DNA from: Psychromonas sp030397575
GTDB taxonomy: Bacteria; Pseudomonadota; Gammaproteobacteria; Enterobacterales; Psychromonadaceae
NCBI RefSeq assembly: GCF_046250175.1
Contig: NZ_CP176468.1
Strand: one strand, 5' to 3'
Length of the DNA: 64,000 nt
The translations under genes and the position numbers were made by a program. This document shows, piece by piece, positions 1 through 8,715 of the stretch; position 1 is the stretch's first letter; each line of letters opens with the position of its first letter. A model generated the notes under the pieces. The model made no database searches, had not been told where the DNA came from, and saw only the letters and a list, made by a program, of their open reading frames with translations.

Positions 1-398
1 TCCGGTGCTTTATGGGTAACTAACAGCGTTACAAATACTGACTTAAAGTAACCCAAGTGTTCATTGTAAACCACATCAACTTCAGCTTGTTGCGCCTTGA
101 TCGGTAACTTTTCTCCAGCACGTTGTAAAGATAGATGCTGTTGTAAATAAGCTGCTAGTTCCTCTAACAGCTTATCCGATAGCTTTTGATCGACGTCAAC
201 CTGACTTAACGCCTTGAGCTCTGGTGCTGCGATCAACAAGTCTTCCAAAGGAAAGCTAATACTGACACTCAACGCTTGGTCTGTTTGTTCCGATAAGGTT
301 ACAACACTGCCAGGTAGCGAATGAGCATGTGTCGCACTGGCGCAAAATAAGCACAATAATGCGAGTAAATTAATGTGTATTGCTTTACTCAAGATCAT
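1..398 (-). CDS. Exported protein, partial; probably HupE/UreJ-like N-terminal domain
   Basis: The frame is open from an ATG at 396-398 to the left edge of the window, so the C-terminal part is missing. The first ~25 residues form a typical signal peptide (basic start, Leu/Ala-rich core, ending ...SATHAHS). The mature part starts HSLPGSVVTLSE and continues with a hydrophilic, beta-rich stretch including FPLEDLLIAAPEL. This resembles the extracytoplasmic N-terminal domain of long HupE/UreJ-type membrane proteins, which I recall often lying beside DUF3500 genes. Both points are recollection of family pattern, not a search. The start overlaps the DUF3500 stop (ATGA), so the two genes are probably translationally coupled. 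No membrane segments are visible in the part present. Confidence 0.55.
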   Translation of the reverse strand, partial: MILSKAIHINLLALLCLFCASATHAHSLPGSVVTLSEQTDQALSVSISFPLEDLLIAAPELKALSQVDVDQKLSDKLLEELAAYLQQHLSLQRAGEKLPIKAQQAEVDVVYNEHLGYFKSVFVTLLVTHKAP

Positions 399-1594
399 TC
401 AGTTTGACCACCGTAATCATCCGTTTTATCACGCCAAACAGAATGGGGATGGTTACCTTTTTCATTGGTTGATTTATTAGATTGTAACGAAAACTCAATC
501 CACAGAGATGGGCCATCAACTCGTACGTAATCATCTTCACTGTTTAAATCGGTTGTGCCTGAGTAGCCGATTACTGTGCCATCCATTTCCGAACGGTATT
601 TATCCATATACTTTTTAGCATCGATTGCATTAATATCGTCAACATAGGTGGCAATTGCTTTTAGCAACAATACCTTTTGAGTGTCACTGAGTTTTTTAAC
701 ACTCATCCCTTCTTGTTGATCAGGAATGGCATCATCAGCCTGCGGGCCGGCAAGTATATCGCGGTAAGTACCTTCTAATTCAGCTTCTTTAAGCTGCTCG
801 GGTGTTAACGAGTTAAGTAAAGCGGCAAAAGTATCTCTTTCTTGTAACATCGGAATGTTGGTTCTTCCATTCATTTCAAAAGCATGGAAAGGCTCTATGC
901 CTCTAAACGAAGGTGTTGCACCAATTAACTCACCATCTTTGTATGTGTTTGATAAAGCTAAGTGATGACCTCCGTAATAAAGTTCCCAGAGACCTGTTTT
1001 AGAGGGTGTACCTAAAAAGGCCAGTTTACTATTAAACGAAGAATAACCCGCTTTATAATCATCGCTCACCGTACCGATATAATCATCTGCATTCAGCGTT
1101 TGTAATAACTCATCAAAACCTTCATTTTCTTCAATGCCTGTTGCTTCCATTAAGATAGCTTTTACCACGCCACGTTGCTCAACCTTTAACTCACCTAAAA
1201 AGATACCAGGACGAGAAGGAAAAGCCCCTGCAGGCAGATTGCTCCACTTTTTAGCTTCGGCAACAGAATAATCTAATTGCATTAATGCTAATGCATCATC
1301 GGAAACGCTTGATTTCAAAAGATCAATTAAACAAAGTAATCGAGTCACACCTGGTTGGTCGCCACAGGTTTCTACGGACTCAGGAATAGCAATAGTCCCC
1401 ATCAGTGTCCCAGTATCACCTAAACGAGCCTGTATCGCGGCATTTTCAGCGGTATTTTCAGGTGATGGAGGATGCCCATGTTCAGCATCAGGGCCGTGTT
1501 GGTGCTCAGATTCAGCATGAACATAACTACTAGTTAGCACACCTGCTAATAACGCGCTCATAAAAACTGGTAAGGTCATTTTCTTTCTATTCAT
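395..1594 (-). CDS. DUF3500 family exported protein
   Basis: 399 aa with a clear signal peptide (residues 1-27, ending SSYVHA before ESEHQHGP). The mature N-terminus is His-rich (EHQHG, EHGHPP) and could bind metal, but that is inference. Around residue 205 comes the YYGGHHLALSNTY segment, followed by ATPSFRGIEPF. Both are characteristic of DUF3500, a family of unknown function usually about 350-400 aa. Near the C-terminus are the aromatic/acidic segment LWIEFSLQ and HPHSVWRDKTDDYGG. The gene is first of a pair with the partial exported protein at the left edge (ATGA overlap). Function unknown; periplasmic or surface location inferred. Confidence 0.75.
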   Translation of the reverse strand: MNRKKMTLPVFMSALLAGVLTSSYVHAESEHQHGPDAEHGHPPSPENTAENAAIQARLGDTGTLMGTIAIPESVETCGDQPGVTRLLCLIDLLKSSVSDDALALMQLDYSVAEAKKWSNLPAGAFPSRPGIFLGELKVEQRGVVKAILMEATGIEENEGFDELLQTLNADDYIGTVSDDYKAGYSSFNSKLAFLGTPSKTGLWELYYGGHHLALSNTYKDGELIGATPSFRGIEPFHAFEMNGRTNIPMLQERDTFAALLNSLTPEQLKEAELEGTYRDILAGPQADDAIPDQQEGMSVKKLSDTQKVLLLKAIATYVDDINAIDAKKYMDKYRSEMDGTVIGYSGTTDLNSEDDYVRVDGPSLWIEFSLQSNKSTNEKGNHPHSVWRDKTDDYGGQTE

Positions 1595-1642
1595 GTGCTT
1601 CTCCGATGATGAGGTAATTAAAATGTCGTTCTTTCTGCATTA

Positions 1643-1954
1643 TTAAACGATATATTTTTCAGCTAGCTGCATGACCAATTCATTAGATAGATTCGATAGC
1701 GAGTACTGGTCAATAAAAGTAAACGCTTCAGTGCCTGCTTCGCCTGTCCCAACACCAACTATCTCTGGGTGTGCATCTAAAATGATAAACATCAATTTAA
1801 GATTACGTTTAATGTTATTAATCGTCACTGCATTAGAAGCTTGTAAGCTTTGCTCTAACAACCCAACAGTACTCGATAAGTCAGGATATTTATCTATTAG
1901 CTGATCGTTTGTTTCTGCCACTAATGTTAATAGTTGCTCAATATTTTTATCCAA
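1643..1954 (-). CDS. Small hypothetical protein
   Basis: 103 aa, not recognised. The sequence is mostly helical-looking and acidic with no signal peptide, membrane segment or cysteines. A central hydrophobic stretch (LKLMFIILDAHPEIVGVG) is the most structured-looking part. It lies 48 bp upstream of the DUF3500 gene and 18 bp downstream of the DUF1499-like gene, all on the minus strand, so a short transcription unit is plausible. Codon use looks like the neighbours. A real gene is supported by length, clean spacing and composition only. Confidence 0.5.
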   Translation of the reverse strand: MDKNIEQLLTLVAETNDQLIDKYPDLSSTVGLLEQSLQASNAVTINNIKRNLKLMFIILDAHPEIVGVGTGEAGTEAFTFIDQYSLSNLSNELVMQLAEKYIV

Positions 1955-1972
1955 GATAGTTCCTTTTCTCTA

Positions 1973-2428
1973 CTATTGGTCAGCTAATAAAGCCTTAAGT
2001 TGCTCAATACGTTTTTTATTTGCACCAAAATCTTTACGCCCTACGCGTGATGACGATCTGAAATGTAGTTGTTGGTCATCGGTAATTCTAAACTCTACGT
2101 CATCCACAAAACCAAACACTCCCGACGTAAAAGTGCTGGCGATATAGGATGAATCAGACGTTACAATTTCTCCGCCCATTGCCTCAATAGCCGTTTTAAG
2201 TTTATCCATAAACACCGGTTTTTCTTGGCTAAAAGTTAAGGGTTCAATGGTCGCTGGGTGGTTATCAATAACTTCACTGATCACACAATTCTCAGTGCTA
2301 ATACAAGCTTGTAAATGCCCTTCTTTTAGCCCTAATGCTTGGCCTTTTTTAGAGATCATGCCCAACACAAAAAATGCGATAACTATAATCACAGCAATTG
2401 CAATCAGGATATAGAGTAACTTATTCAT
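1973..2428 (-). CDS. DUF1499-like membrane-anchored protein
   Basis: 151 aa. Residues 4-24 form one strongly hydrophobic segment (LLYILIAIAVIIVIAFFVLG), followed by KK, so an N-terminal membrane anchor with the rest outside the cytoplasm is likely. The remainder has the order expected for DUF1499: a cysteine pair early (CISTENC), a central TAIEAMGGEIV segment, YIASTFTSGVFGFVDDVEFR (close to the 'Y.h....t..f.f.DDvEf' core), then a SSSRVGRKDFGANKKRIEQL tail with R-x-G-x-x-D-x-G-x-N-x-x-R. Family function is unknown. It probably forms a unit with the two genes downstream. Confidence 0.7.
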   Translation of the reverse strand: MNKLLYILIAIAVIIVIAFFVLGMISKKGQALGLKEGHLQACISTENCVISEVIDNHPATIEPLTFSQEKPVFMDKLKTAIEAMGGEIVTSDSSYIASTFTSGVFGFVDDVEFRITDDQQLHFRSSSRVGRKDFGANKKRIEQLKALLADQ

Positions 2429-2510
2429 AATATTAACCTTATTTGATAACTATATTTAAATTTCAATATGTGTGTTGATGCTTGAAAGATCACCGCTCCC
2501 CCCCCTTATT

Positions 2511-4301
2511 TTATGACTCTATTTGCTCTAAAATTTCAACTGCCTTGGGGAACTGCTCGATATTGAACAGTTTATCTCTCACTTGCCAAAATCGCCCTAC
2601 TTTATGGGCAATCACGATTTCTGGCGCTTGTAATCTATGTTCATTTTGAATCACTTTGGTCACCGACGAATCGGTAAAAGGACGAAAACGATCAATTAAA
2701 TGTGGTTGAATAAAACGCTGTAAAAACATCGCTTTTTGTTTTGCCGTGGTTAACTGCCAGAATTCACTGATCTGTCCTTGACCACCATGATAGGTCACCT
2801 TCAACTGGTTTTTACCATGTTTATTTTTTGTACCTTCGAGTTGCATATCATCACAACGAATAATCATTGCATCTTTTAGCTTCAACGCTTCACGTAATTT
2901 TTTATCGGGGTCAACTAATACCGCTTCGCAGTGTCCGCATACTCGAGCAGCAATATCATTATCTAAACCGCACTGGTCACAAAATTTAGCACGAAAACGA
3001 TAATCACAATGTACTCGTTCTTCAAACTTATTACCCTGATCATCTTCGGTTATTTTTAAGGAATAACCTTGGCATTTACGACCATAATGCTCAATCACAA
3101 AACCGGCTGGATCAAGCTTTCCCCAAAAGTTATTATTAAACTGGCAAGCTGGACAGGGAATAGTCACTATCTCACTGCCACTCTCTGGTTTTTCTTGCCC
3201 TACTTCAGGTTGATATAAGTCGTAGCAATTCCCTGCAAACTCCATCACTAAACAATCTGTTTTACCTTCTGATAAGCGTAATCCTCGCCCAACAATTTGC
3301 TGGTATAAACTAATTGATTCAGTAGGCCGTAAAATAGCGATGAGGTCGACATGTGGTGCATCAAAACCTGTGGTTAACACGGAAACATTTACCAAGTATT
3401 TAATCTTTTTAAGTTTAAAGTCTTGGATTATTTGGTCGCGATCTTTGCTCGCAGTATCACCGATAATCAAAGCGGCGCTTTGCTCTGATAAATAGCCCAT
3501 AATCTCCTGTGCATGCTTTACTGTTGATGCAAAAATCATGACCCCTTGACGATCTTCAGCATGTGCAATGACAGACTTAATAATTTCAGGTGTAGCTCGA
3601 CCGGATTTTTCGATGACTTTATTTAAATCTGATTCTTTATATGCGCCTGTATTAGCGGGAGAAATTTGTGAGAAATCATAGCTTAATACCGCCATATCCA
3701 TCACTTTGGGTTCAGTTAAAAACTTTTCATCTAATAAGAAGCGAATCGGTAAATCAAAAATGCAATCACGGAAAAAACGCGGTGCTTCGCTGCGTACTTG
3801 GCCCCGAGTATGGTATTGATAAATCCACCCCAAGCCTAATCGGTACGGTGTTGCAGTTAACCCTAAAACCTTTAGGTTTGGATTGATAGATTGTAAGTGT
3901 TTAATCACTTTTTGATAGCTTGAATCACCTTGCATAGGCACTCGATGGCACTCATCAATTACTAAAAGTGAGAAAGCATCATCAAATAGATCCAAGTTAT
4001 TCACTATCGACTGTACCGATGCAAAGACCACTTGTTGCGAGGTTTCTTTACGTCCTAGTCCAGCTGAGAAAATAGAAGCTTCAACGCCATAGCTTTCGTA
4101 TTTAGCATGATTTTGCTCTACCAGCTCTTTAACGTGAGCAAGTACTAACACACGTCCTTTGGCTATTCTTGCTAGCTCTGCAATGATCAGGCTCTTACCT
4201 GCTCCTGTAGATAAAGCCAACACAGCCGGTGAACTAAAGCGACGAAAATAATGCAAAGTCGCATTCACAGCATCTTGCTGATAAGGACGAAGTGTAAACA
4301 T
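2511..4301 (-). CDS. radD: RadD-type (YejH) DEAD/DEAH-box ATPase
   Basis: 596 aa, close to E. coli RadD/YejH (586 aa). The N-terminus LRPYQQDAVNATLHYF is the Q-like motif. Walker A is STGAGKS (about residue 31), Walker B/motif II DECHR, motif III GLTATP and motif VI QIVGRGLRLSEGK, so this is a superfamily 2 helicase core. The C-terminal third carries paired cysteines (CPACQ, CDQCG, CGHC) that suggest one or two zinc ribbons, as in RadD. RadD is an SSB-stimulated DNA-dependent ATPase acting with RecA in repair of double-strand breaks and crosslinks. Single-gene unit: about 80 bp separates it from the DUF1499 gene and 107 bp from the DUF389 gene. Confidence 0.85.
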   Translation of the reverse strand: MFTLRPYQQDAVNATLHYFRRFSSPAVLALSTGAGKSLIIAELARIAKGRVLVLAHVKELVEQNHAKYESYGVEASIFSAGLGRKETSQQVVFASVQSIVNNLDLFDDAFSLLVIDECHRVPMQGDSSYQKVIKHLQSINPNLKVLGLTATPYRLGLGWIYQYHTRGQVRSEAPRFFRDCIFDLPIRFLLDEKFLTEPKVMDMAVLSYDFSQISPANTGAYKESDLNKVIEKSGRATPEIIKSVIAHAEDRQGVMIFASTVKHAQEIMGYLSEQSAALIIGDTASKDRDQIIQDFKLKKIKYLVNVSVLTTGFDAPHVDLIAILRPTESISLYQQIVGRGLRLSEGKTDCLVMEFAGNCYDLYQPEVGQEKPESGSEIVTIPCPACQFNNNFWGKLDPAGFVIEHYGRKCQGYSLKITEDDQGNKFEERVHCDYRFRAKFCDQCGLDNDIAARVCGHCEAVLVDPDKKLREALKLKDAMIIRCDDMQLEGTKNKHGKNQLKVTYHGGQGQISEFWQLTTAKQKAMFLQRFIQPHLIDRFRPFTDSSVTKVIQNEHRLQAPEIVIAHKVGRFWQVRDKLFNIEQFPKAVEILEQIES

Positions 4302-4408
4302 AAAGAACCGTTATAAATCATTAATAAAAGAGAAGTTTAACATGATTTACTGCCCTTTAAATTAGCTTAGTATCAGAAGCTTTAGAGGCGAGTAAACACT
4401 TACTTTAT

Positions 4409-6268
4409 TTATTCCCTGCGAATAACTACTTGTGCTTCCATCACCACTTTTTGTTGTAACTGGGATTCGATACTGCCTTTAATTTTATCTAGTTTTTCGC
4501 TATTTAGAGTTTCTGGTGTCACTATTTTCAATGACACTTCAATAGGGGCTAAGGCTCTTGCATAGACTTCACGGAGTACCACTTGCCCTATCTCCTTACC
4601 TTCTAACTGTTGCATTATTTTTGCTTCCTGCGATAAACGTAAGAAACTAAATACTAAAGGAATTGACACTAAAGCAACGCCAATAAAAGCGATCATCAAG
4701 CCTTTTTTTGCGCGAGTAAAGGGAGCAAAACCAAGTGCTAGAAACGTTAAAGCAGCAGCAAAAACGATACCAGCTAAGTTAGTAAGAAATAATAACATGG
4801 CCCCCCAAGCAACGTGTGAGTCCATCCAACCAATACCAATACCTGTTACCGATAATGGAGGCACTAAAGCAACGGCTATGGCAACACCCGCTAGACTCTT
4901 AGCCGCATCGACTCTTGCATGAGCATAAGCACCAGCAATACCTGAAATAACCGCCACCCCTAAATCTAATAAGCTGGGGCTTAATCGTGCCGCAATTTCA
5001 GGTGTAGTAATCTCCATTGGGATAATAAAACTAGCGACGGAGGAGAAACCTAGCGAGACTAATATACCGATACTTAGGGTCCGCGCACTGGCAGTTAATA
5101 ACGAAGGATCCTGTCGAGCAAGTGCCATTGATAGAGAGATAATCGGTGCCATTAAGGGCGCTAAAATCATCGCGCCAATAATGACAGGTGCAGAACTAGC
5201 AAATAACCCGACGCTGGCCAATAAGGTAGATAATGCCATCAAGGTTAGAAAAGCAGAAGATGCGGTCGCATTGTCTCTTAGCAGTTGATATAAATCTTTA
5301 AACTCATCAGTTGCAGCATGCGCAATAAATGCCAATGGTTTAGAGGCAATCTCAGACACTGCACCACCTGAAGGTAAACGAGTAGTTTTAACCTGCTCTT
5401 TTTGAGCACTTGATGCATCTATGATAGGTAATGATTCACCCACTAATAATGCTAATTGTTCGGGCTCAGTTTCAATGGCCAGCGTTTGAGCTTCACGAGT
5501 TTGACCGTCAATTGAATATTCAAATTTATCGCCATTAGTGATCGTTAGTGCAGTGCTTTTTATTAAACCTAGAAAACTCGGTAAGGAATAGTACTTAATC
5601 ACCGACGTCATAATAAAAAAGCGCAATAACTCCATTACACTACGAGGTGCAATAATCATTGCATGGCACATACCATCATTAATATGGCTATTAGGTAAAA
5701 TATGTTTTGATAACCAAGAGTCATGTACATGCCCGACCACCACCACGCCTAACGCTGCTGTGGTCACTGTACTTTCATTTGCAGTAATAAACGTCATTTT
5801 TTTAGGGCAAGCACGACGAATTTTAGTGATGTTATGCCAGCCTAATTTGACTCTTTCTATAAAGCCTAAGCTTTTAGCGGTAGGAATTAAGTTAAAGCTT
5901 TCCCCTAACACCAATGAAGATAATAGAATATCACCATTACACCGGACGATATCTACTTTCTTTACTTCACTTTGTTCAGCATCTTGAATCGCTTTTTTAA
6001 GATTACTCTGAGCACAAAATCCGCGCTTGGCATATAAAGCATCAGGATGAGGTAAGATAGCCAAGTGCCAGCTGCCTTCAATCGCAGCTTCAATCAAAGC
6101 AGGTACTTGCTGATCATTAAGATAAGCATACACACGGGCCCCTTCGGAAAAGGTTAAGGCTTGACCGTCCCACGCTCGAGGTAACACACTTTCTTTAAAA
6201 TAGGGCAACACATTATCAGCAAGCTGATCTTTTTGTTCAATATCAAAAAGCAGGAAGCTATCGGCCAT
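4409..6268 (-). CDS. DUF389 domain membrane protein
   Basis: 619 aa. The first ~300 residues are soluble and look like a diacylglycerol-kinase-like/regulatory portion in two parts (LLFDIEQKDQLADNVLPYFK; VVVVGHVHDSWLSKHILPNS). From about residue 335 on there are six or more hydrophobic segments rich in Ala, Gly and Leu, including APVIIGAMILAPLMAPIISL and the polar-hydrophobic ALVPPLSVTGIGIGW. Those GAMI-APLM and VPP motifs are typical of DUF389 (TIGR00341/TIGR00271-type) proteins. Ends in a ~70-residue soluble tail. Function not established; transport or sensing roles would be guesses. Monocistronic by spacing. Confidence 0.75.
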   Translation of the reverse strand: MADSFLLFDIEQKDQLADNVLPYFKESVLPRAWDGQALTFSEGARVYAYLNDQQVPALIEAAIEGSWHLAILPHPDALYAKRGFCAQSNLKKAIQDAEQSEVKKVDIVRCNGDILLSSLVLGESFNLIPTAKSLGFIERVKLGWHNITKIRRACPKKMTFITANESTVTTAALGVVVVGHVHDSWLSKHILPNSHINDGMCHAMIIAPRSVMELLRFFIMTSVIKYYSLPSFLGLIKSTALTITNGDKFEYSIDGQTREAQTLAIETEPEQLALLVGESLPIIDASSAQKEQVKTTRLPSGGAVSEIASKPLAFIAHAATDEFKDLYQLLRDNATASSAFLTLMALSTLLASVGLFASSAPVIIGAMILAPLMAPIISLSMALARQDPSLLTASARTLSIGILVSLGFSSVASFIIPMEITTPEIAARLSPSLLDLGVAVISGIAGAYAHARVDAAKSLAGVAIAVALVPPLSVTGIGIGWMDSHVAWGAMLLFLTNLAGIVFAAALTFLALGFAPFTRAKKGLMIAFIGVALVSIPLVFSFLRLSQEAKIMQQLEGKEIGQVVLREVYARALAPIEVSLKIVTPETLNSEKLDKIKGSIESQLQQKVVMEAQVVIRRE

Positions 6269-6353
6269 CTTGTATTCTCACTGAAACAGTTGATAAAAAT
6301 ACAGTATGCGTTTAGGTATTAGGAAGTGCAATAAGTAACTGTTAACAAAATAA

Positions 6354-6388
6354 AAAGGGAATGTGATTGGTATTAGCACATTCCCTTT
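6354..6388 (-). terminator. Rho-independent terminator of the DsbA-family gene
   Basis: A 12-bp perfect stem (AAAGGGAATGTG / CACATTCCCTTT) with an 11-nt loop lies 22 bp after the stop codon at 6410. Read on the minus strand it is followed by TTTTTATTTTG. Confidence 0.85.
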
Positions 6389-6409
6389 AAAGTAGCAGGT
6401 TGATATAGC

Positions 6410-7012
6410 TTAACCTTGTAGCTGTTTTTCTACATCGACCACAATGCTTTGTGGGTTACTCAAATATTGAGCATGATTTAACAGTACGGCATTATCATTG
6501 TGCACCAACAATAAAGCAGGGAAAGAAGCTGTGCCCATAAAGCCTTGTAATTCACTGATGTCTGACTGAACATACATAGCATCTTTACTTAGCTCTTCTT
6601 TAAATACCTTATTGGGTATCGACAGTTTTAGGGTTTCAGCCAGTTCTGTAAAATCAATTTTTTTGCCTAAAGAATTACCTTCAACAAAATGAGCATGCTG
6701 TAACGCTTGTAATACAGGCAATAACTTTTCTGGTTGCTTAGCAGCAATCCAAGTTAATAAATTTGCACTGATTATGCTATTTTTAGGGCTATCTACAAAA
6801 CGCACATAATCCTGTGAAAAAACAACATCACTCTCTTGCTCTACTGATTTAAGGGTATTAAATCCAACGCTATTACCACCATCATAATGCGCACAGTGCC
6901 ATGCATTTATTTCCATATCAGGAAATGCATTTTCCAGTGCAAACACTAACGGTGTTGCTGCATAACTCCATGGACAATGAGAGTCGTAAATAAAATATAG
7001 TTCTGAACTCAT
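6410..7012 (-). CDS. DsbA-family thioredoxin-fold protein (CPWS active site)
   Basis: 200 aa without signal peptide, so cytoplasmic. The N-terminal strand YFIYDSHCPWSYAATP carries a C-P-W-S motif at about residues 13-16: one cysteine rather than the C-x-x-C of oxidoreductases, like 2-hydroxychromene-2-carboxylate isomerase/FrnE-type or glutathione-transferase-kappa relatives. A helical insertion follows, then the cis-Pro loop GTASFPALLLV near residue 162, which completes the thioredoxin fold. The substrate cannot be named. It lies 23 bp downstream of the small zinc-ribbon-like gene and ends in a strong terminator, so it is the last gene of a unit that may read from truB. Confidence 0.7.
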   Translation of the reverse strand: MSSELYFIYDSHCPWSYAATPLVFALENAFPDMEINAWHCAHYDGGNSVGFNTLKSVEQESDVVFSQDYVRFVDSPKNSIISANLLTWIAAKQPEKLLPVLQALQHAHFVEGNSLGKKIDFTELAETLKLSIPNKVFKEELSKDAMYVQSDISELQGFMGTASFPALLLVHNDNAVLLNHAQYLSNPQSIVVDVEKQLQG

Positions 7013-7035
7013 ATATATTACCTTTACTCGGACTT

Positions 7036-7245
7036 TTATTGTTCGAGTTCTAAATTAATCTGGGTACAACCTTTACTGCATTGTACGCCACTTTCGCCTT
7101 CGCTAAGTACCGTTAAAGTTAATGGCTTATCACAGGTTTCACAAAGTACCGTCTGTCCTTTTGCAATGCGTTTTATCACGTTACGCTGCTCGTTAAAGGA
7201 ATCTGCAGTAGTTTTATTAATTTGAGAAAAGTCTATTTTAGTCAT
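7036..7245 (-). CDS. Small zinc-ribbon-like hypothetical protein
   Basis: 69 aa from the ATG at 7245; an upstream in-frame ATG at 7257 would add MGIN, but GGGT sits about 8 nt before the inner ATG and favours it. Two cysteine pairs are visible: C-E-T-C (around residue 35) and C-S-K-G-C near the C-terminus, 18 residues apart, the arrangement of a small zinc ribbon. The N-terminal half is polar and helical. Not recognised beyond that. It lies between truB (28 bp) and the DsbA-family gene (23 bp), replacing the rpsO-pnp pair that follows truB in E. coli. Confidence 0.6.
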   Translation of the reverse strand: MTKIDFSQINKTTADSFNEQRNVIKRIAKGQTVLCETCDKPLTLTVLSEGESGVQCSKGCTQINLELEQ

Positions 7246-7272
7246 ATTGATACCCATTCACTAGAAATACAA

Positions 7273-8214
7273 TTAAGAAAGATCTAAGTTTGCTAATCGT
7301 TTCGGAGCAATTAATCCATCATCGTTCATTTGCCCGACACCAATAAAGGTTTTTTGATCGCCTACTGTGATTCTAACAATTGTATTGTCTGGTGCGCCAA
7401 AGACTTGTACCGGTTGGCCGTACAATACATAAGCCCCCATCTCATCTGAAATGTTGACTTCTGGATAGTTTTTCACTGCCGTATCCATCTCTAATAACAA
7501 CGGATCTAATAAGTCGTATGGGCTAATATCTTCAGTTTTCGCTTTTACAATCAATGCTTCAAGCTCTTCAATAGTGACCATACGTTGATATGGATAATCA
7601 GCAACTTGCGTACGACGTAACATAGAAACATGTGCGCCACAGCCTAGTAATTCCCCTAAATCATCTACAATAGTACGAATATAAGTACCTTTGCTTACAT
7701 GTATATCTAAATCAACTTCATTGCCTTCAAAGCGCAATTGGTTGATTTCATAAACAGTAATCGGACGAGCAGGACGATCGATGGTAATCCCTTCACGTGC
7801 ATATTTATATAGAGGTTTACCTTCAAACTTCAAGGCTGAATACATAGAAGGAACTTGCTCAATATCACCACGGAATGTATCCAAAGCTGCATCAAGCTGT
7901 TTTTGCGTCACTGATACAGGCTTTTCACACACAACGTCACCTTGTGAGTCACTTGTGTCTGTTCTAACACCCAGCGTAGCCGTTACCGTGTAACGTTTAT
8001 CAGAGTCTAATAAAAACTGTGAAAACTTAGTAGCCTCTCCTAAACAAACAGGCAACATACCAGTCGCTAGAGGGTCTAAAGCACCAGTATGTCCTGCTTT
8101 TTGTGCAAAGAAGATACGTTTAACACGTTGTAATGCATGATTGGAACTGATGTCCGTAGGTTTATCTAATAAAACGATGCCATTAATCGGGCGACCCTTT
8201 CCACGTTTTGCCAT
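7273..8214 (-). CDS. truB: tRNA pseudouridine(55) synthase TruB
   Basis: 313 aa, the usual length. It makes the pseudouridine at position 55 in the T-arm of nearly all tRNAs. Visible: the opening GIVLLDKPTDISSNHALQRV, the catalytic motif GHTGALDPLATGMLP with nucleophile Asp47, the RNA-binding Y-x-K-like Tyr in MYSALKFEGKPLYKYARE, and SKGTYIRTIVDDLGELLGCG. A C-terminal PUA-like domain begins around residue 250. Start ATG overlaps the rbfA stop by one base (TAATG), so translation is coupled. Part of the conserved rimP-nusA-infB-rbfA-truB order. Confidence 0.97.
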   Translation of the reverse strand: MAKRGKGRPINGIVLLDKPTDISSNHALQRVKRIFFAQKAGHTGALDPLATGMLPVCLGEATKFSQFLLDSDKRYTVTATLGVRTDTSDSQGDVVCEKPVSVTQKQLDAALDTFRGDIEQVPSMYSALKFEGKPLYKYAREGITIDRPARPITVYEINQLRFEGNEVDLDIHVSKGTYIRTIVDDLGELLGCGAHVSMLRRTQVADYPYQRMVTIEELEALIVKAKTEDISPYDLLDPLLLEMDTAVKNYPEVNISDEMGAYVLYGQPVQVFGAPDNTIVRITVGDQKTFIGVGQMNDDGLIAPKRLANLDLS

Positions 8215-8624
8215 TACTTTGCATCCTCTTCTTGCTCTTCTTCACGACCCGCTTCTTTCAATTTAACTTTATCGTTTTTCACTGCACCACTAACTAATTC
8301 TGAAATACGTAAGCCTTCCGTTAGTGTTTCATCAAAGGTAAAACGGATTTCCGGCACAATACGTAAACGCATTGCTTTACCTAATAAACGACGAATGTAA
8401 CCAGAAGCAGCGTTTAAGCCTTTTAACGATTCTTCATTCGTTTGGTCACCAATGGTTAAAAAGGTAACAAATACGGTTGCGTAAGCAAGGTCTCGAGTGA
8501 TATCAACACCAGAGATAGTTACCATGCCAATACGTGGATCTTTTACTTCTTGTTGTAGAATTCGAGCAAGTTCTTTTTGTACTTGCTGAGAAACTCGAGA
8601 AGTACGGCTATATTCTTTTGCCAT
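8214..8624 (-). CDS. rbfA: 30S ribosome-binding factor RbfA
   Basis: 136 aa. A KH-type fold protein that binds immature 30S subunits and is needed for 16S 5'-end processing, especially in the cold. Motifs: SRTSRVSQQVQKELARILQQ at the N-terminus, DPRIGMVTISGVDITRDL, and RIVPEIRFTFDETL. The acidic C-terminal tail (GREEEQEEDAK) is longer than the KH core needs and is variable in the family. Strong Shine-Dalgarno (TTAGGAG) 7-8 bp before the ATG. Next to infB, separated by a 91-bp gap with two hairpins. Confidence 0.96.
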   Translation of the reverse strand: MAKEYSRTSRVSQQVQKELARILQQEVKDPRIGMVTISGVDITRDLAYATVFVTFLTIGDQTNEESLKGLNAASGYIRRLLGKAMRLRIVPEIRFTFDETLTEGLRISELVSGAVKNDKVKLKEAGREEEQEEDAK

Positions 8625-8638
8625 TTTTAACTCCTAAT

Positions 8639-8691
8639 CAGCACCCTTTTAAGTGCTGTTTAAATAAGAATGGAGGCAAAAGCCCCCATTC
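8639..8691 (-). promoter_or_regulatory. Two hairpins in the infB-rbfA gap
   Basis: On the minus strand, a terminator-like hairpin (GAATGGGGGC TTTT GCCTCCATTC, 8668-8691) is followed by TTATTT, then a second stem (CAGCAC/GTGCTG, 8639-8658) ends just before the rbfA ribosome-binding site. The first could partly terminate or stabilise the infB transcript. The second could limit rbfA initiation or mark a processing point. Structure is seen; function is inferred. Confidence 0.5.
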
Positions 8692-8715
8692 GTCATCATC
8701 ATTCAGATATTAAAA

